A stretch of DNA of 24,118 nt from CAYPLH01 sp964411505 (GCA_964411505.1 CAYPLH010000057.1:1-24118); one strand, 5' to 3'; counted from the stretch's first letter, positions 14,628 to 22,552 are shown. Numbers and translations: made by a program. Notes: generated from the letters alone by a model not told the origin.

Positions 14628-15128
14628 CTAACCTTCAATTTCCTCGGGCGTTTTTCCACGGAGTTTGGCTACTTCTTCAACGGTTTTTAATTGTGCCAAA
14701 CCTCTTAAGGTTGCATTAACCATATTAATAGGGTTATTGGAACCTAAAGATTTAGTCCTAATATCTCTAATTCCACCTAATTCAAGTACCGCTCTTACAG
14801 GTCCTCCAGCAATAACTCCAGTACCTTCACCGGCCGGCTTCAGTAAAACCCGTCCTGCTCCATATTTGCCTATAATCTCATGTGGTATTGTAGTATTAAC
14901 TATCGGTACTTTAATAAGATTCTTTTTGGCTTCCTCTATTCCTTTTCTTATAGCATCAGGAATTTCAGTTGACTTACCTATACCGCTTCCAACATATCCA
15001 TTTTCATCGCCAACGACGACTAATGCGCTGAATCTAAAATTTCTACCACCCTTTACTACTTTGGCTACACGCCCGATATTTACAACTTTTTCTTTCAGGT
15101 CTAATGTAGTAGGATCTATACGTTGCAT
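14628..15128 (-). CDS. rpsE: 30S ribosomal protein S5
   Basis: S5 lies at the mRNA entry channel and affects decoding accuracy; changes in its N-terminal loop give spectinomycin resistance in other bacteria. The 166-residue protein has the N-terminal double-stranded-RNA-binding-like fold (VVKGGRNFRFSALVVVGDE, VGSGIGKSTEIPDAIRKG) and the C-terminal domain (GTGVIAGGPVRAVLELGGI, SNNPINMVNAT). The ATG at 15128 has GGAGG upstream. It is 18 nt after rplR and 11 nt before rpmD. No unusual residues were noticed. Confidence 0.98.
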   Translation of the reverse strand: MQRIDPTTLDLKEKVVNIGRVAKVVKGGRNFRFSALVVVGDENGYVGSGIGKSTEIPDAIRKGIEEAKKNLIKVPIVNTTIPHEIIGKYGAGRVLLKPAGEGTGVIAGGPVRAVLELGGIRDIRTKSLGSNNPINMVNATLRGLAQLKTVEEVAKLRGKTPEEIEG

Positions 15129-15146
15129 TAACTCTCCTCCTTCCGC

Positions 15147-15515
15147 TTAGAAATTTAAACCTGCTTCTCTGGCTGCATCTGCAAGCTCTTTTACTCTTCC
15201 ATGAAAAATGTATCCGCCTCTATCAAATACGACAGATGTAATCCCTGCATCTTGCGCTTTTTGAGCTACAAGCTTCCCAACTTCTTTTGCTGCGTCTTTG
15301 TTTCCACCATACTTCAATTTGCTTTTTACAGCTTCATCCAGTGTGGAGGCAGCTACTAGGGTTTTCCCTGTTGTATCATCAATAATCTGTGCATATATGT
15401 TCTTAAGACTTCTGAATACATTAAATCTTGGGCGCTCCGGTGTTCCAAAGACCTTTTTACGCACCCTTACGTGTTTTCTAAGCCGCACATCATTTTTACT
15501 GGCTTTTTGAATCAC
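15147..15515 (-). CDS. rplR: 50S ribosomal protein L18
   Basis: L18 binds 5S rRNA and, with L5, carries it to the central protuberance. The 122-residue protein has the basic N-terminus (RLRKHVRVRKKVFGT), then RPRFNVFRSLKNIYAQIIDD and the C-terminal FDRGGYIFHGRVKELADAARE that contacts 5S rRNA. The start is GTG at 15515, with AAGGAG about 9 nt upstream. It lies 20 nt after rplF and 18 nt before rpsE. The length matches the family. Confidence 0.97.
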   Translation of the reverse strand: MIQKASKNDVRLRKHVRVRKKVFGTPERPRFNVFRSLKNIYAQIIDDTTGKTLVAASTLDEAVKSKLKYGGNKDAAKEVGKLVAQKAQDAGITSVVFDRGGYIFHGRVKELADAAREAGLNF

Positions 15516-15535
15516 TTGACTTCACTCCTTCTTTG

Positions 15536-16075
15536 TTAAGCTCCTGTCTTTCCTTCTTTAAGTCTTACAACTTCATTCTCATATCTGATTCCCTTGCCTT
15601 TATAGACTTCAGGTTCACGTTTGCTTCTTATCTTTGCAGCAAATTCGCCAACAACCTGCTTGTCTATACCTTTAACAATTATCTTATTAGGAGCTGGAAC
15701 CTCAACAGTCACACCTTCAGGCTCTTCCATCTCTACAGGGTGTGAATAGCCAATATTTAACACTAGCTTCTTCCCTTGTTTTTGTGCTCTATAACCAACA
15801 CCTACTATATCAAGCTTCTTTTCAAAGCCTGTGGATAAACCTGTAACCATGTTGTTTATGAGTGCTCTAGTCAAACCATGAAGAGCTTTATGCATTTTGC
15901 TTTCTGAAGGTCTTTCTACCAGTATGGTGTTACCTTCTAACTTTATTATCATATCTTTATGAAACTGCTTTGTCAAAGTTCCTGACTTTGCTTTGATAGT
16001 AACACTATTTGTATTATCAATTTTTACTTCCATACCTGCCGGTACTACAACAGGCATCTTACCTATACGTGACAT
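15536..16075 (-). CDS. rplF: 50S ribosomal protein L6
   Basis: L6 sits beside the sarcin-ricin loop and the factor-binding site. The 179-residue protein consists of two related domains and ends with the conserved GKGIRYENEVVRLKEGKTG segment. MSRIGKMPVVVPAGM is the standard N-terminus. The start is the ATG at 16075, with GGAGG upstream; the frame is open 33 nt further but that part is not conserved. The 130-nt gap before it is the longest between rpsJ and adk and holds a perfect hairpin. Confidence 0.98.
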   Translation of the reverse strand: MSRIGKMPVVVPAGMEVKIDNTNSVTIKAKSGTLTKQFHKDMIIKLEGNTILVERPSESKMHKALHGLTRALINNMVTGLSTGFEKKLDIVGVGYRAQKQGKKLVLNIGYSHPVEMEEPEGVTVEVPAPNKIIVKGIDKQVVGEFAAKIRSKREPEVYKGKGIRYENEVVRLKEGKTGA

Positions 16076-16102
16076 AACAATACCTCCTGTTCTTAAGATT
16101 GT

Positions 16103-16120
16103 GAGCATAAAACTATGCTC
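16103..16120. repeat. Hairpin in the rpsH-rplF gap
   Basis: GAGCATA and TATGCTC form a perfect 7-bp stem with a 4-nt loop, 28 nt before the rplF start and about 12 nt before its ribosome-binding site. No T-run follows on the minus strand, so it is not a terminator. It may influence rplF translation. Confidence 0.5.
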
Positions 16121-16205
16121 TTTTCAGAATGAGGCTATTTGCATAACTTAGGCAATAGTTTCTTTATTTCCCATGTGCTATCACCATACATCTGCCAAGC
16201 CTGCC

Positions 16206-16604
16206 CTACCATATAAAAGCCAATACTTCTCCGCCAACTCCTTCAGCTCTGGCTTTTTTGTCAGTCATTATACCTTTTGATGTTGACAAGACAGCTATTC
16301 CAAGACCTCCAAGCACTTTGGGTATTTCATCTTTTCCAGTATATACTCTTAATCCCGGCTTGCTAATCCTTTTAATACCTGAAATGACACTTTTCTTGTT
16401 AACTGAATATTTTAATAAAATTCTTATAATTCCTTGTTTTGAATCATTAATTTCCTTTAATCCCTTTATATATCCTTCTTCCAACAAAATTTTGGCTATT
16501 GACCTCTTTAATGTGGACGCCGGAATATCTACAGTTTCATGCTTTGCCGAACCGGCATTCCTAATTCTGGTTAACATATCCGCAATAGCATCAGTTGTAT
16601 GCAT
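16206..16604 (-). CDS. rpsH: 30S ribosomal protein S8
   Basis: S8 binds the central domain of 16S rRNA and, in enteric bacteria, represses the spc operon by binding its mRNA. The 132-residue protein starts MHTTDAIADMLTRIRNA and ends with the signature GGLGIAVLSTSKGIMTDKKAR and GGEVLAFIW. The ATG at 16604 has an AGGAGG-type site upstream. It follows rpsN after 34 nt. No copy of the enteric S8 mRNA target was looked for structurally. Confidence 0.98.
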   Translation of the reverse strand: MHTTDAIADMLTRIRNAGSAKHETVDIPASTLKRSIAKILLEEGYIKGLKEINDSKQGIIRILLKYSVNKKSVISGIKRISKPGLRVYTGKDEIPKVLGGLGIAVLSTSKGIMTDKKARAEGVGGEVLAFIW

Positions 16605-16638
16605 TATGTTGAACCTCCTTTCAAACTATAAATGTGCT

Positions 16639-16824
16639 CTACCAGCTTGCCTTTCTAACTCCTGGGATCTGTCCTTTATATGCAAGTTCCCTAAAGCATA
16701 AACGGCAAACACCAAACTTTCTTATATAAGCATGGGGCCTTCCACATAATTTACATCTGTTATACGCCCTCGTTTTATATTTAGGTTTTCTGGACGCCTT
16801 TATAATCATTGCTTTTTTTGCCAC
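16639..16824 (-). CDS. rpsN: 30S ribosomal protein S14, zinc type
   Basis: S14 is in the head of the small subunit. This is the short zinc-binding (C+) form of 61 residues, with Cys24, Cys27, Cys40 and Cys43 (CKLC, CRLC). I place the start at GTG 16824, giving MAKKAMIIK; GGAGG lies 7 nt before it. The ATG at 16830, two codons upstream, is only one base from GGAGG and is too close. It lies 16 nt behind rplE, the normal spc position. No long zinc-free paralogue is in the window. Confidence 0.96.
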   Translation of the reverse strand: MAKKAMIIKASRKPKYKTRAYNRCKLCGRPHAYIRKFGVCRLCFRELAYKGQIPGVRKASW

Positions 16825-16840
16825 TGTCATCCCTCCTTAT

Positions 16841-17380
16841 TCATGAGCTGAATGGCATACCTAACAGCTTCAGAAGCTCTCTGGCCTCTTCATCAGCTTT
16901 AGCGGTTGTAACAAACGTGATATCCATTCCACGAATTTTTTCTACTTTATCGTAATCTATTTCAGGGAATATTAACTGCTCTTTTATCCCAAGAGAATAA
17001 TTTCCTCTGCCATCAAATGAATTTTTCGACAAACCTCTAAAGTCTCTAACTCTGGGCAGGGCTACATTAAATAATTTATCAACAAACTCATACATTCTAT
17101 CACCACGTATTGTCACCTTGCAACCAATGCTCATTCCTTCTCTTACTTTAAAAGCTGCTACAGACTTTTTTGCTTTGGTTACAACAGGCTTCTGCCCAGC
17201 GATCAACGCCATATCGTTAACTGCTGCATCTATGGCCTTAGGATTCTCTTTTGCGTCACCGACTCCCATATTCAGAATAATTTTTTCTAACTTCGGTACC
17301 TGCATGACATTTTTGTAGTCAAGCTTGGACATAAGCGCTGGAACTATTTCATTTAAATATTTTTCCTTTAATCTTGCCAT
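16841..17380 (-). CDS. rplE: 50S ribosomal protein L5
   Basis: L5 binds 5S rRNA in the central protuberance and contacts P-site tRNA. The 179-residue length is the family norm. Conserved parts are VPKLEKIILNMGVGDAKEN (28-46), TKAKKSVAAFKVREGM, RVRDFRGLSKNSFDGRGNY and the end RELLKLLGMPF. The ATG at 17380 follows an AAAGGAGG site. It lies 29 nt behind rplX and 16 nt before rpsN, the spc operon order. Confidence 0.98.
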   Translation of the reverse strand: MARLKEKYLNEIVPALMSKLDYKNVMQVPKLEKIILNMGVGDAKENPKAIDAAVNDMALIAGQKPVVTKAKKSVAAFKVREGMSIGCKVTIRGDRMYEFVDKLFNVALPRVRDFRGLSKNSFDGRGNYSLGIKEQLIFPEIDYDKVEKIRGMDITFVTTAKADEEARELLKLLGMPFSS

Positions 17381-17409
17381 CTTAGAGTACTAACCTCCTT
17401 TCAAAAATA

Positions 17410-17757
17410 CTACTTTGCTTCACTTGTACTTATTACATCTATTATTTCATCACACTTCTTGCATTTTCTGGCTTTTTGTCCACTTTCCAGAATGGTTCTG
17501 CTTATTCTGGTAGGTTTTCGACATCTTTCGCAAACAAGCATAACTTTTGAACTTCTAATGGGTGCTTCCTGGTGTATAATTCCACCCTGCTGACCAGCAC
17601 TTCTAGGTTTTGCATGTTTCGTAGCCATATTCACACCTTCAATAAGCACCATCTGTTTAGAAGGCAAAACTTTTAATATCTTCCCTTTTTTGCCTTTATC
17701 TTTTCCTGATAAAACTATTACAGTGTCTCCTCTTTTTACATGTACTTTGCTTGACAA
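17410..17757 (-). CDS. rplX: 50S ribosomal protein L24 with a zinc-ribbon tail
   Basis: L24 starts large-subunit assembly and lies near the tunnel exit. The 115-residue protein has the N-terminal KOW motif (VKRGDTVIVLSGKDKGKKG, 8-26) and GVNMATKHAKP. Its C-terminal part carries two CxxC pairs, Cys76/Cys79 (CERC) and Cys99/Cys102 (CKKC), the zinc-ribbon form found in many Gram-positive bacteria. The start is TTG at 17757, 8 nt from GGAGG. It lies 17 nt after rplN. Confidence 0.97.
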   Translation of the reverse strand: MSSKVHVKRGDTVIVLSGKDKGKKGKILKVLPSKQMVLIEGVNMATKHAKPRSAGQQGGIIHQEAPIRSSKVMLVCERCRKPTRISRTILESGQKARKCKKCDEIIDVISTSEAK

Positions 17758-17774
17758 TTAAGCCGCCTCCTCTC

Positions 17775-18143
17775 TTAAAGAACCTCCGGCGCAAGAGACA
17801 ATATCTTCATATATTCCTTGTCTCTTAACTCTCTGGATACTGGACCAAAAATTCGTGTACCTCTTGGATTCTTATCATCCTTTATTATTACCGCAGCATT
17901 CTCATCAAATTTTATATGTGAACCGTCAGGTCTACCCAGACCACGTTTTGTACGTACAATAACACATTTGACTATGTCTCCCTTTTTCACAACACCGCCT
18001 GGCGTTGCATTTTTAACAGAAGCAACAATCAAATCGCCTATATTTGCATACCTTCTTTTAGAACCACCCAAAACCTTAATGCACATAATTTCTTTTGCAC
18101 CTGTGTTGTCAGCGACTTTAAGCCTTGTTTGAGCCTGAATCAT
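17775..18143 (-). CDS. rplN: 50S ribosomal protein L14
   Basis: L14 forms part of the subunit interface and is the docking site of the silencing factor RsfS. The 122-residue chain is of standard length, starts MIQAQTRLKVADNTGAKE and includes the signature CIKVLGGSKRRYANIGDLIV and the C-terminal ARGTRIFGPV-type segment (here PRGTRIFGPVSRELR). The ATG at 18143 has GGAGG upstream. It is 25 nt after rpsQ and 17 nt before rplX. Confidence 0.98.
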   Translation of the reverse strand: MIQAQTRLKVADNTGAKEIMCIKVLGGSKRRYANIGDLIVASVKNATPGGVVKKGDIVKCVIVRTKRGLGRPDGSHIKFDENAAVIIKDDKNPRGTRIFGPVSRELRDKEYMKILSLAPEVL

Positions 18144-18168
18144 GACCGTACCTCCTTTTTAAAATCCA

Positions 18169-18426
18169 TTACTGAGCCTTTTCAATTATCTCAACAACAC
18201 GCCATCTTTTATCCTTGCTAATTGGCCTTGTCTCCATAATTTTTATTTTATCGCCCACTTTGCATTCATTGCTCTCATCATGAGCTTTAAATTTTGTTGT
18301 TTTTTTCACAATTTTTTTGTACAAGGGGTGTTTTACACTGGTCTCAGTCTTAACTACAACTGTCTTATCCATTACATCACTAACTACTACACCAACTCTT
18401 GTTTTTCTATGTGCTCTCGTCTGCAA
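18169..18426 (-). CDS. rpsQ: 30S ribosomal protein S17
   Basis: S17 is an OB-fold protein that binds the 5' domain of 16S rRNA early in assembly. The 85-residue protein has RKTRVGVVVSDVMDKTVVVK at its front and CKVGDKIKIMETRPISKDKR-type residues at 56-75. The start is TTG at 18426, about 10 nt from GGAGG. It follows rpmC after 39 nt and precedes rplN by 25 nt. Nothing is unusual beyond the start codon. Confidence 0.97.
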   Translation of the reverse strand: MQTRAHRKTRVGVVVSDVMDKTVVVKTETSVKHPLYKKIVKKTTKFKAHDESNECKVGDKIKIMETRPISKDKRWRVVEIIEKAQ

Positions 18427-18465
18427 TTGACTTAAACCTCCTTTTTAGAAAATCTGAATTTCTTA

Positions 18466-18657
18466 CTAAGCTAATTCCCTTTGTCTTATTACAGTTTTAA
18501 CTCTTGCTATTGACCTTTTAACTTCTTTAAGCTTCATAGGATTATCGAGCTGGTTGGTAGCCAGCTGAAATCTTATTTTAAACAATTCTGACTTTAGGTC
18601 TTTTAATTCCTGCTGTAATTCATTTTCGGTCATATCCCTAATTTCACTGGCTTTCAT
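18466..18657 (-). CDS. rpmC: 50S ribosomal protein L29
   Basis: L29 is a two-helix protein at the tunnel exit, next to L23, where it helps form the docking site for targeting factors. The 63-residue protein begins MKASEIRDMTENELQQEL and contains the conserved LKSELFKIRFQLATNQLDNP. The ATG at 18657 overlaps the end of rplP by 14 nt and has GGAAGGTG upstream inside rplP. The upstream-extended frame (to 18693) is not conserved, so I reject it. The overlap suggests translational coupling. Confidence 0.97.
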   Translation of the reverse strand: MKASEIRDMTENELQQELKDLKSELFKIRFQLATNQLDNPMKLKEVKRSIARVKTVIRQRELA

Positions 18658-19084
18658 TAGTTTCACCTTCCATTTCATTGTTACGGGAAACAAATTTGCA
18701 TTTTATAGGCAATTTGTGCATTGCAAGCCTCATAGCCTCTTTTGCTGTGTCTTCCGGAACACCTGCTATTTCAAATAATATTCTCCCCGGTTTAACTACC
18801 GCTACCCAATACTCCGGAGAACCTTTGCCGCTACCCATACGTGTTTCAGCGGGCTTTTTAGTTACCGGCTTATCCGGAAATATTTTAATCCAAACCTGTC
18901 CGCCTCTTTTTATAAACCTAGTCATCGCTACCCTAGCAGCCTCAATCTGATTACTGGTTATCCATCCGGGTTCAACTGCCTTAATACCATACTCTCCGTT
19001 TGATACGGTATTGCCACGTGTAGCTATTCCTTTCATTCTACCACGCTGTACTTTTCTGCGTTTAACTCTTTTAGGCATTAACAT
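18644..19084 (-). CDS. rplP: 50S ribosomal protein L16
   Basis: L16 lies near the A site and the peptidyl-transferase centre and matures late. The 146-residue chain opens MLMPKRVKRRKVQRGRMKG and has RFIKRGGQVWIKIFPDKPVT (57-76), MGSGKGSPEYWVAVVKPGR and a conserved AKEAMRLAMHKLPIK. The last residues (NNEMEGETNESQ) are a short acidic tail that overlaps rpmC. Its ATG overlaps the rpsC stop as TAATG, so the two are probably translated in a coupled way. Confidence 0.98.
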   Translation of the reverse strand: MLMPKRVKRRKVQRGRMKGIATRGNTVSNGEYGIKAVEPGWITSNQIEAARVAMTRFIKRGGQVWIKIFPDKPVTKKPAETRMGSGKGSPEYWVAVVKPGRILFEIAGVPEDTAKEAMRLAMHKLPIKCKFVSRNNEMEGETNESQ

Positions 19085-19746
19085 TATTTGGTGCCTCCTT
19101 CCTTCTTTTTATTCGCTACAGGAAGAACCTCGCCTTTGTAAATCCAGACTTTTACGCCAATTTTGCCATATGTTGTATTTGCTTCAGCAAAACCGTAATC
19201 AATATCTGCTCTTAAAGTCTGCAAAGGTATAGTGCCTTCATGATAATGCTCTACTCTTGCAATTTCAGCTCCTCCAAGCCTTCCTGCAACAGAAGTCTTG
19301 ATTCCTTTTGCCCCCATTTTCATAGTTCTGGACATAGCCTGCTTCATAGCACGGCGGAAGGAGATCCTCTTCTCCAACTGAGCAGCTATGTTTTCAGATA
19401 CTAACTGTGCGTCCAATTCTGGTCTCTTTATCTCAGTTATATTTATAAGAATACTCTTCCCTGTCATTTTTTCAAGTTCTTTACGAAGCTGTTCTATACC
19501 TGAACCGCCTCTTCCGATAACAAGACCTGGTTTAGAAGTGTTTACATTAATTTTAACCTTGTTGGCAGCTCTTTCAATTTCTATTCTTGAAATACCTGCT
19601 ATAAACAATTTATTCTTAATATACTTTCTGATTTTAACATCTTCAACTAGGAAATCACTAAAGTTTTTATCATTAGCATACCATTTTGTATCCCAGTCTT
19701 TGATCACTCCAATTCTTAAACCATGTGGATTAACTTTCTGCCCCAT
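19084..19746 (-). CDS. rpsC: 30S ribosomal protein S3
   Basis: S3 lines the mRNA entry tunnel with S4 and S5 and supports helicase activity. The 220-residue protein starts MGQKVNPHGLRIGVIKDWDT, carries a type II KH domain with VIGRGGSGIEQLRKEL (77-92) and has the conserved C-terminal domain (RRAMKQAMSRTMKMGAKGIK, IARVEHYHEGTIPLQTLRAD). The ATG at 19746 has AAAGGAGG upstream. It is 16 nt after rplV and shares one base with rplP. Confidence 0.98.
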   Translation of the reverse strand: MGQKVNPHGLRIGVIKDWDTKWYANDKNFSDFLVEDVKIRKYIKNKLFIAGISRIEIERAANKVKINVNTSKPGLVIGRGGSGIEQLRKELEKMTGKSILINITEIKRPELDAQLVSENIAAQLEKRISFRRAMKQAMSRTMKMGAKGIKTSVAGRLGGAEIARVEHYHEGTIPLQTLRADIDYGFAEANTTYGKIGVKVWIYKGEVLPVANKKKEGGTK

Positions 19747-19762
19747 TCTTCAACCTCCTTTC

Positions 19763-20236
19763 TTAATTCCGTTCCTTAACTGCCAAGGTAATATGACTAG
19801 TTCTTTTATTGATCCTGTAAGCTCTTCCTTTTGCTCTTGGTCTAATCCTTTTTAAAGTAGAACCCTGATTGGCGTATGCCTCAGATACATATAATATTTC
19901 ACTATCAAGATCATTGTTGTTAACTGCATTAGATTCAGCAGACTTTAGCAATTTAACAAGAACTTCGGATGCCGCTTTAGGTGTATTGTTTAATATAGCG
20001 TATGCTTCACTAATGTTCTTTCCACGAATAAGGTCAAGTACTATCTTAACTTTTCTTGCGGAAATTCGAACATATTTAACTGTTGCCTTTCCTTCATCTT
20101 TGCCTATACCAAGTTCTTTTTTTTCCTTTTTGGTAAGCAGAGAAGGTTTGTTATTCTTTCTATGGATAGAATTGTATTTTTTAATCAATTCATCGTTATT
20201 CTCTAGGAGTTCACCTCTGGCTACTTTATTCCCCAA
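19763..20236 (-). CDS. rplV: 50S ribosomal protein L22 with an N-terminal extension
   Basis: L22 spans the large subunit; its long hairpin lines the peptide tunnel at the constriction where macrolides bind. The core is normal, from ATVKYVRISARKVKIVLDLI (about residue 51) to GRAYRINKRTSHITLAVKE. It is preceded by about 50 charged residues (GELLENNDELIKKYNSIHRK, then a lysine-rich KKEKKELGIGKDEG), making 157 residues against about 110 usually. The extension appears real: the only plausible start is TTG at 20236, 8 nt from GGAGG, and between it and the core I find no in-frame ATG. Its function is unknown; it is probably flexible and rRNA-binding or solvent-exposed. Confidence 0.95.
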   Translation of the reverse strand: MGNKVARGELLENNDELIKKYNSIHRKNNKPSLLTKKEKKELGIGKDEGKATVKYVRISARKVKIVLDLIRGKNISEAYAILNNTPKAASEVLVKLLKSAESNAVNNNDLDSEILYVSEAYANQGSTLKRIRPRAKGRAYRINKRTSHITLAVKERN

Positions 20237-20320
20237 CCTTAACTCCTCCTTTCAATAATTGCAATCACTTTATTTGCTTTATATCTTAAATCAACAACGT
20301 CCAAGCTGTCGGTTGAGGAT

Positions 20321-20605
20321 TTATTTTAATGCGGTTGACCTTTCAGTATGACGTCCATGACCTTTAAATGTCCGCGTGGGTGCAAATTCACCTAATTTAT
20401 GCCCTACCATGTCTTCGGTAATGTAAACCGGAACATGCTTCTTTCCATCATGCACTGCTATTGTATGACCTACCATTTGCGGAAATATTGTAGATGCTCT
20501 TGACCAAGTTTTCAAAACCTTCTTTTCGTTTTTATTATTCATTTCCTCTATACGAGAAAGAAGCCTCTCACTTGCAAACGGTCCCTTTTTAACAGATCTA
20601 CCCAT
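20321..20605 (-). CDS. rpsS: 30S ribosomal protein S19
   Basis: S19 forms a complex with S13 in the small-subunit head and contacts A-site tRNA. The 94-residue chain has MGRSVKKGPFA at the front, then KTWSRASTIFPQMVGHTIAV (33-52) and HKLGEFAPTRTFKGHGRHTE, all family signatures. The ATG at 20605 has AAGGAGG upstream. It lies 54 nt behind rplB. Length is standard and nothing is odd. Confidence 0.98.
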   Translation of the reverse strand: MGRSVKKGPFASERLLSRIEEMNNKNEKKVLKTWSRASTIFPQMVGHTIAVHDGKKHVPVYITEDMVGHKLGEFAPTRTFKGHGRHTERSTALK

Positions 20606-20659
20606 TTATACTAATCCTCCTTCCGTTAAACTTTTAAATATCTAATCATGTATTCATCT

Positions 20660-21493
20660 TTACTTTTCATTTCTACGTCTGACAATGAACTTATCAGATT
20701 TATTTTTCTTCTTACGAGTCTTATATCCTAATGTCGGTTTTCCCCATGGAGTAACTGGGCTCGGCATACCAACAGGTGATTTACCTTCACCGCCGCCATG
20801 AGGGTGGTCAACAGGATTCATAACAACTCCACGAACTGTTGGTCTAATACCCATCCATCTTTTTCTTCCAGCTTTACCAATTGAAATGTTCTCATGCTCA
20901 AAATTTCCAACCTGTCCTATAGTAGCTTTGCAATTTATAGGTACCGTTCTTACCTCACCTGATGGCAAACGAACTTGAGCATAGCCTGCTTCCTTAGCCA
21001 TTAATTGAGCTGAATTTCCTGCCGACCTAACAAGTTGACCACCTTTTCCAGGTTTCATTTCTATGTTGTGTATTGTAGTGCCAAGAGGAATTTTGCTTAT
21101 TGGTAAAGCATTTCCCGGCTTTATATCTGCTTTTTCACCTGACACAACCGTATCGCCTACTTTTAGTCCAACCGGGGCTAGTATATATCTTTTTTCTCCG
21201 TCAACATAATGCAAAAGCGCTATGTTAGCTGTTCTGTTTGGATCATATTCAATAAAGGCTACTTTAGCTGGAATATCATCTTTATTTCTTTTAAAATCAA
21301 TAACTCTATATTTACGTTTAGCTCCTCCGCCACGATGCCGTACAGTTATCCTTCCATAAGAGTTTCTTCCGGATTTCTTACTTTTGGGTTCCACTAATAG
21401 CTTTTCAGGCTTTTTCTTTGCCAGATCTTCATTAGCTAAAACCGACATGTACCTTCTCGCAGGGGAAGTTGGCTTAAACTTTTTAACTGCCAT
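20660..21493 (-). CDS. rplB: 50S ribosomal protein L2
   Basis: L2 is essential for subunit association and supports the peptidyl-transferase centre. The 277-residue protein is the family's usual length and contains RNSYGRITVRHRGGGAKRKY (about 44-63), the PGKGGQLVRSAGNSAQLM loop and the highly conserved VVMNPVDHPHGGGEGKSPVG (about 219-238), with the histidine near the catalytic centre. The start is the ATG at 21493, preceded by GGGAG about 8 nt upstream; the frame extends 18 nt further but is not conserved. It is 25 nt after rplW. Confidence 0.98.
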   Translation of the reverse strand: MAVKKFKPTSPARRYMSVLANEDLAKKKPEKLLVEPKSKKSGRNSYGRITVRHRGGGAKRKYRVIDFKRNKDDIPAKVAFIEYDPNRTANIALLHYVDGEKRYILAPVGLKVGDTVVSGEKADIKPGNALPISKIPLGTTIHNIEMKPGKGGQLVRSAGNSAQLMAKEAGYAQVRLPSGEVRTVPINCKATIGQVGNFEHENISIGKAGRKRWMGIRPTVRGVVMNPVDHPHGGGEGKSPVGMPSPVTPWGKPTLGYKTRKKKNKSDKFIVRRRNEK

Positions 21494-21518
21494 TTTTTTC
21501 ACTCCCATCAACTTCTTA

Positions 21519-21872
21519 TTATTGCGTTATACCAAACTCTTCAATGCTTGTTCTATATTTCTTGCTGCTAACAACCTTTTTACCGTCTTTGGCGATGTAA
21601 ATTTCAGGCTGTGGATCAGTGTCAATTTTTACAACTGCTTTCTTCCATTTGGAGGTTGTCCCCTGATGAGCTCCCATCCTCTTTGGCTTTCCACCATAAT
21701 TCACTGTATTAACCTGAATAACTTTTACCTTAAACAATTCCTCCACTGCACTTCTGATTTCAGTTTTAGTTGCTTTTGTATCAACCAAGAAAGTATATTT
21801 CCCATCGGCTAACTCTATATTGCTTTTTTCAGTAATATGTGGTTTTAGAATTATATCTTCAGCAAATTTCAT
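21519..21872 (-). CDS. rplW: 50S ribosomal protein L23
   Basis: L23 is at the tunnel exit and is the docking point for trigger factor and the signal recognition particle. The 117-residue protein has the conserved IILKPHITEKS front (8-18), FLVDTKATKTEIRSAVEELF (28-47) and VNTVNYGGKPKRMGAHQGTT. A C-terminal ~20-residue part (KKVVSSKKYRTSIEEFGITQ) is longer than in many L23 proteins and may be lineage-specific. The ATG overlaps the rplD stop as TAATG. Confidence 0.97.
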   Translation of the reverse strand: MKFAEDIILKPHITEKSNIELADGKYTFLVDTKATKTEIRSAVEELFKVKVIQVNTVNYGGKPKRMGAHQGTTSKWKKAVVKIDTDPQPEIYIAKDGKKVVSSKKYRTSIEEFGITQ

Positions 21873-22495
21873 TAAGCATACACCTCCTCAATCTTCCTAA
21901 CAGCTTCCTTTGTTACAATGAATTTTTCATGTTTTAAAATGTCATATACATTAATTGTATTAACAAGTGCTGATTTAACAAATGGAATATTCCTAATAGA
22001 CTTATAGATTATATCATCCTTATCAGCCAATACGACTAATGCACTTTTATCTACCTTCAAGTTTTCAAGTATTCTTGACATTTCTTTTGTTTTAATTTCA
22101 TCAAGCTTAAGGCTATCAAGCACTAATAATTCATCATCATTTACCTTTGAAGATAAGGCTGATTTTAATGCAAGTCTCTTAACCTTCTTAGGTATCGAAT
22201 ACTTATAGCTTCTAGGTTTCGGTCCTAAAGCAATACCACCTTTTGTCCACTGCGGCGAACGAGTACTGCCCTGTCTGGCACGACCAGTTCCCTTTTGTCT
22301 CCATGGTTTTGCTCCGCCACCACTAACTTCTGCTCTTGTTTTTGTGCTCTGCGTACCTTGTCTTTTATTAGCCAATTGATTTAATACCGCTATGTGAACG
22401 GCATTTTTATTTACTTCTACGCCAAATATACTGTCTTTTAACTCTATGTCGCCTATAATGTTTCCATCTACGCTGTATAAATTAACTTTTGGCAT
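21872..22495 (-). CDS. rplD: 50S ribosomal protein L4
   Basis: L4 contacts 23S rRNA and reaches with its long loop to the tunnel constriction; in enteric bacteria it also represses the S10 operon through the leader. The 207-residue protein has the extended loop with GGGAKPWRQKGTGRARQGST (about 61-80) and SPQWTKGGIALGPKPRSY. The start is the ATG at 22495, with GGGGAGGG upstream; an upstream in-frame extension adding MRGGYD covers that site and is rejected. The stop overlaps the rplW start. Confidence 0.98.
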   Translation of the reverse strand: MPKVNLYSVDGNIIGDIELKDSIFGVEVNKNAVHIAVLNQLANKRQGTQSTKTRAEVSGGGAKPWRQKGTGRARQGSTRSPQWTKGGIALGPKPRSYKYSIPKKVKRLALKSALSSKVNDDELLVLDSLKLDEIKTKEMSRILENLKVDKSALVVLADKDDIIYKSIRNIPFVKSALVNTINVYDILKHEKFIVTKEAVRKIEEVYA

Positions 22496-22552
22496 ATCAT
22501 ACCCTCCCCTCATTCTAAAACTACCGGATACTGCTCAATTAAAAACAGTCCA

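Noticed and set aside
16639..16830. S14 starting at the ATG at 16830
   Set aside because: That ATG is one base from GGAGG; the GTG at 16824 is 7 nt away and gives the normal 61 residues.
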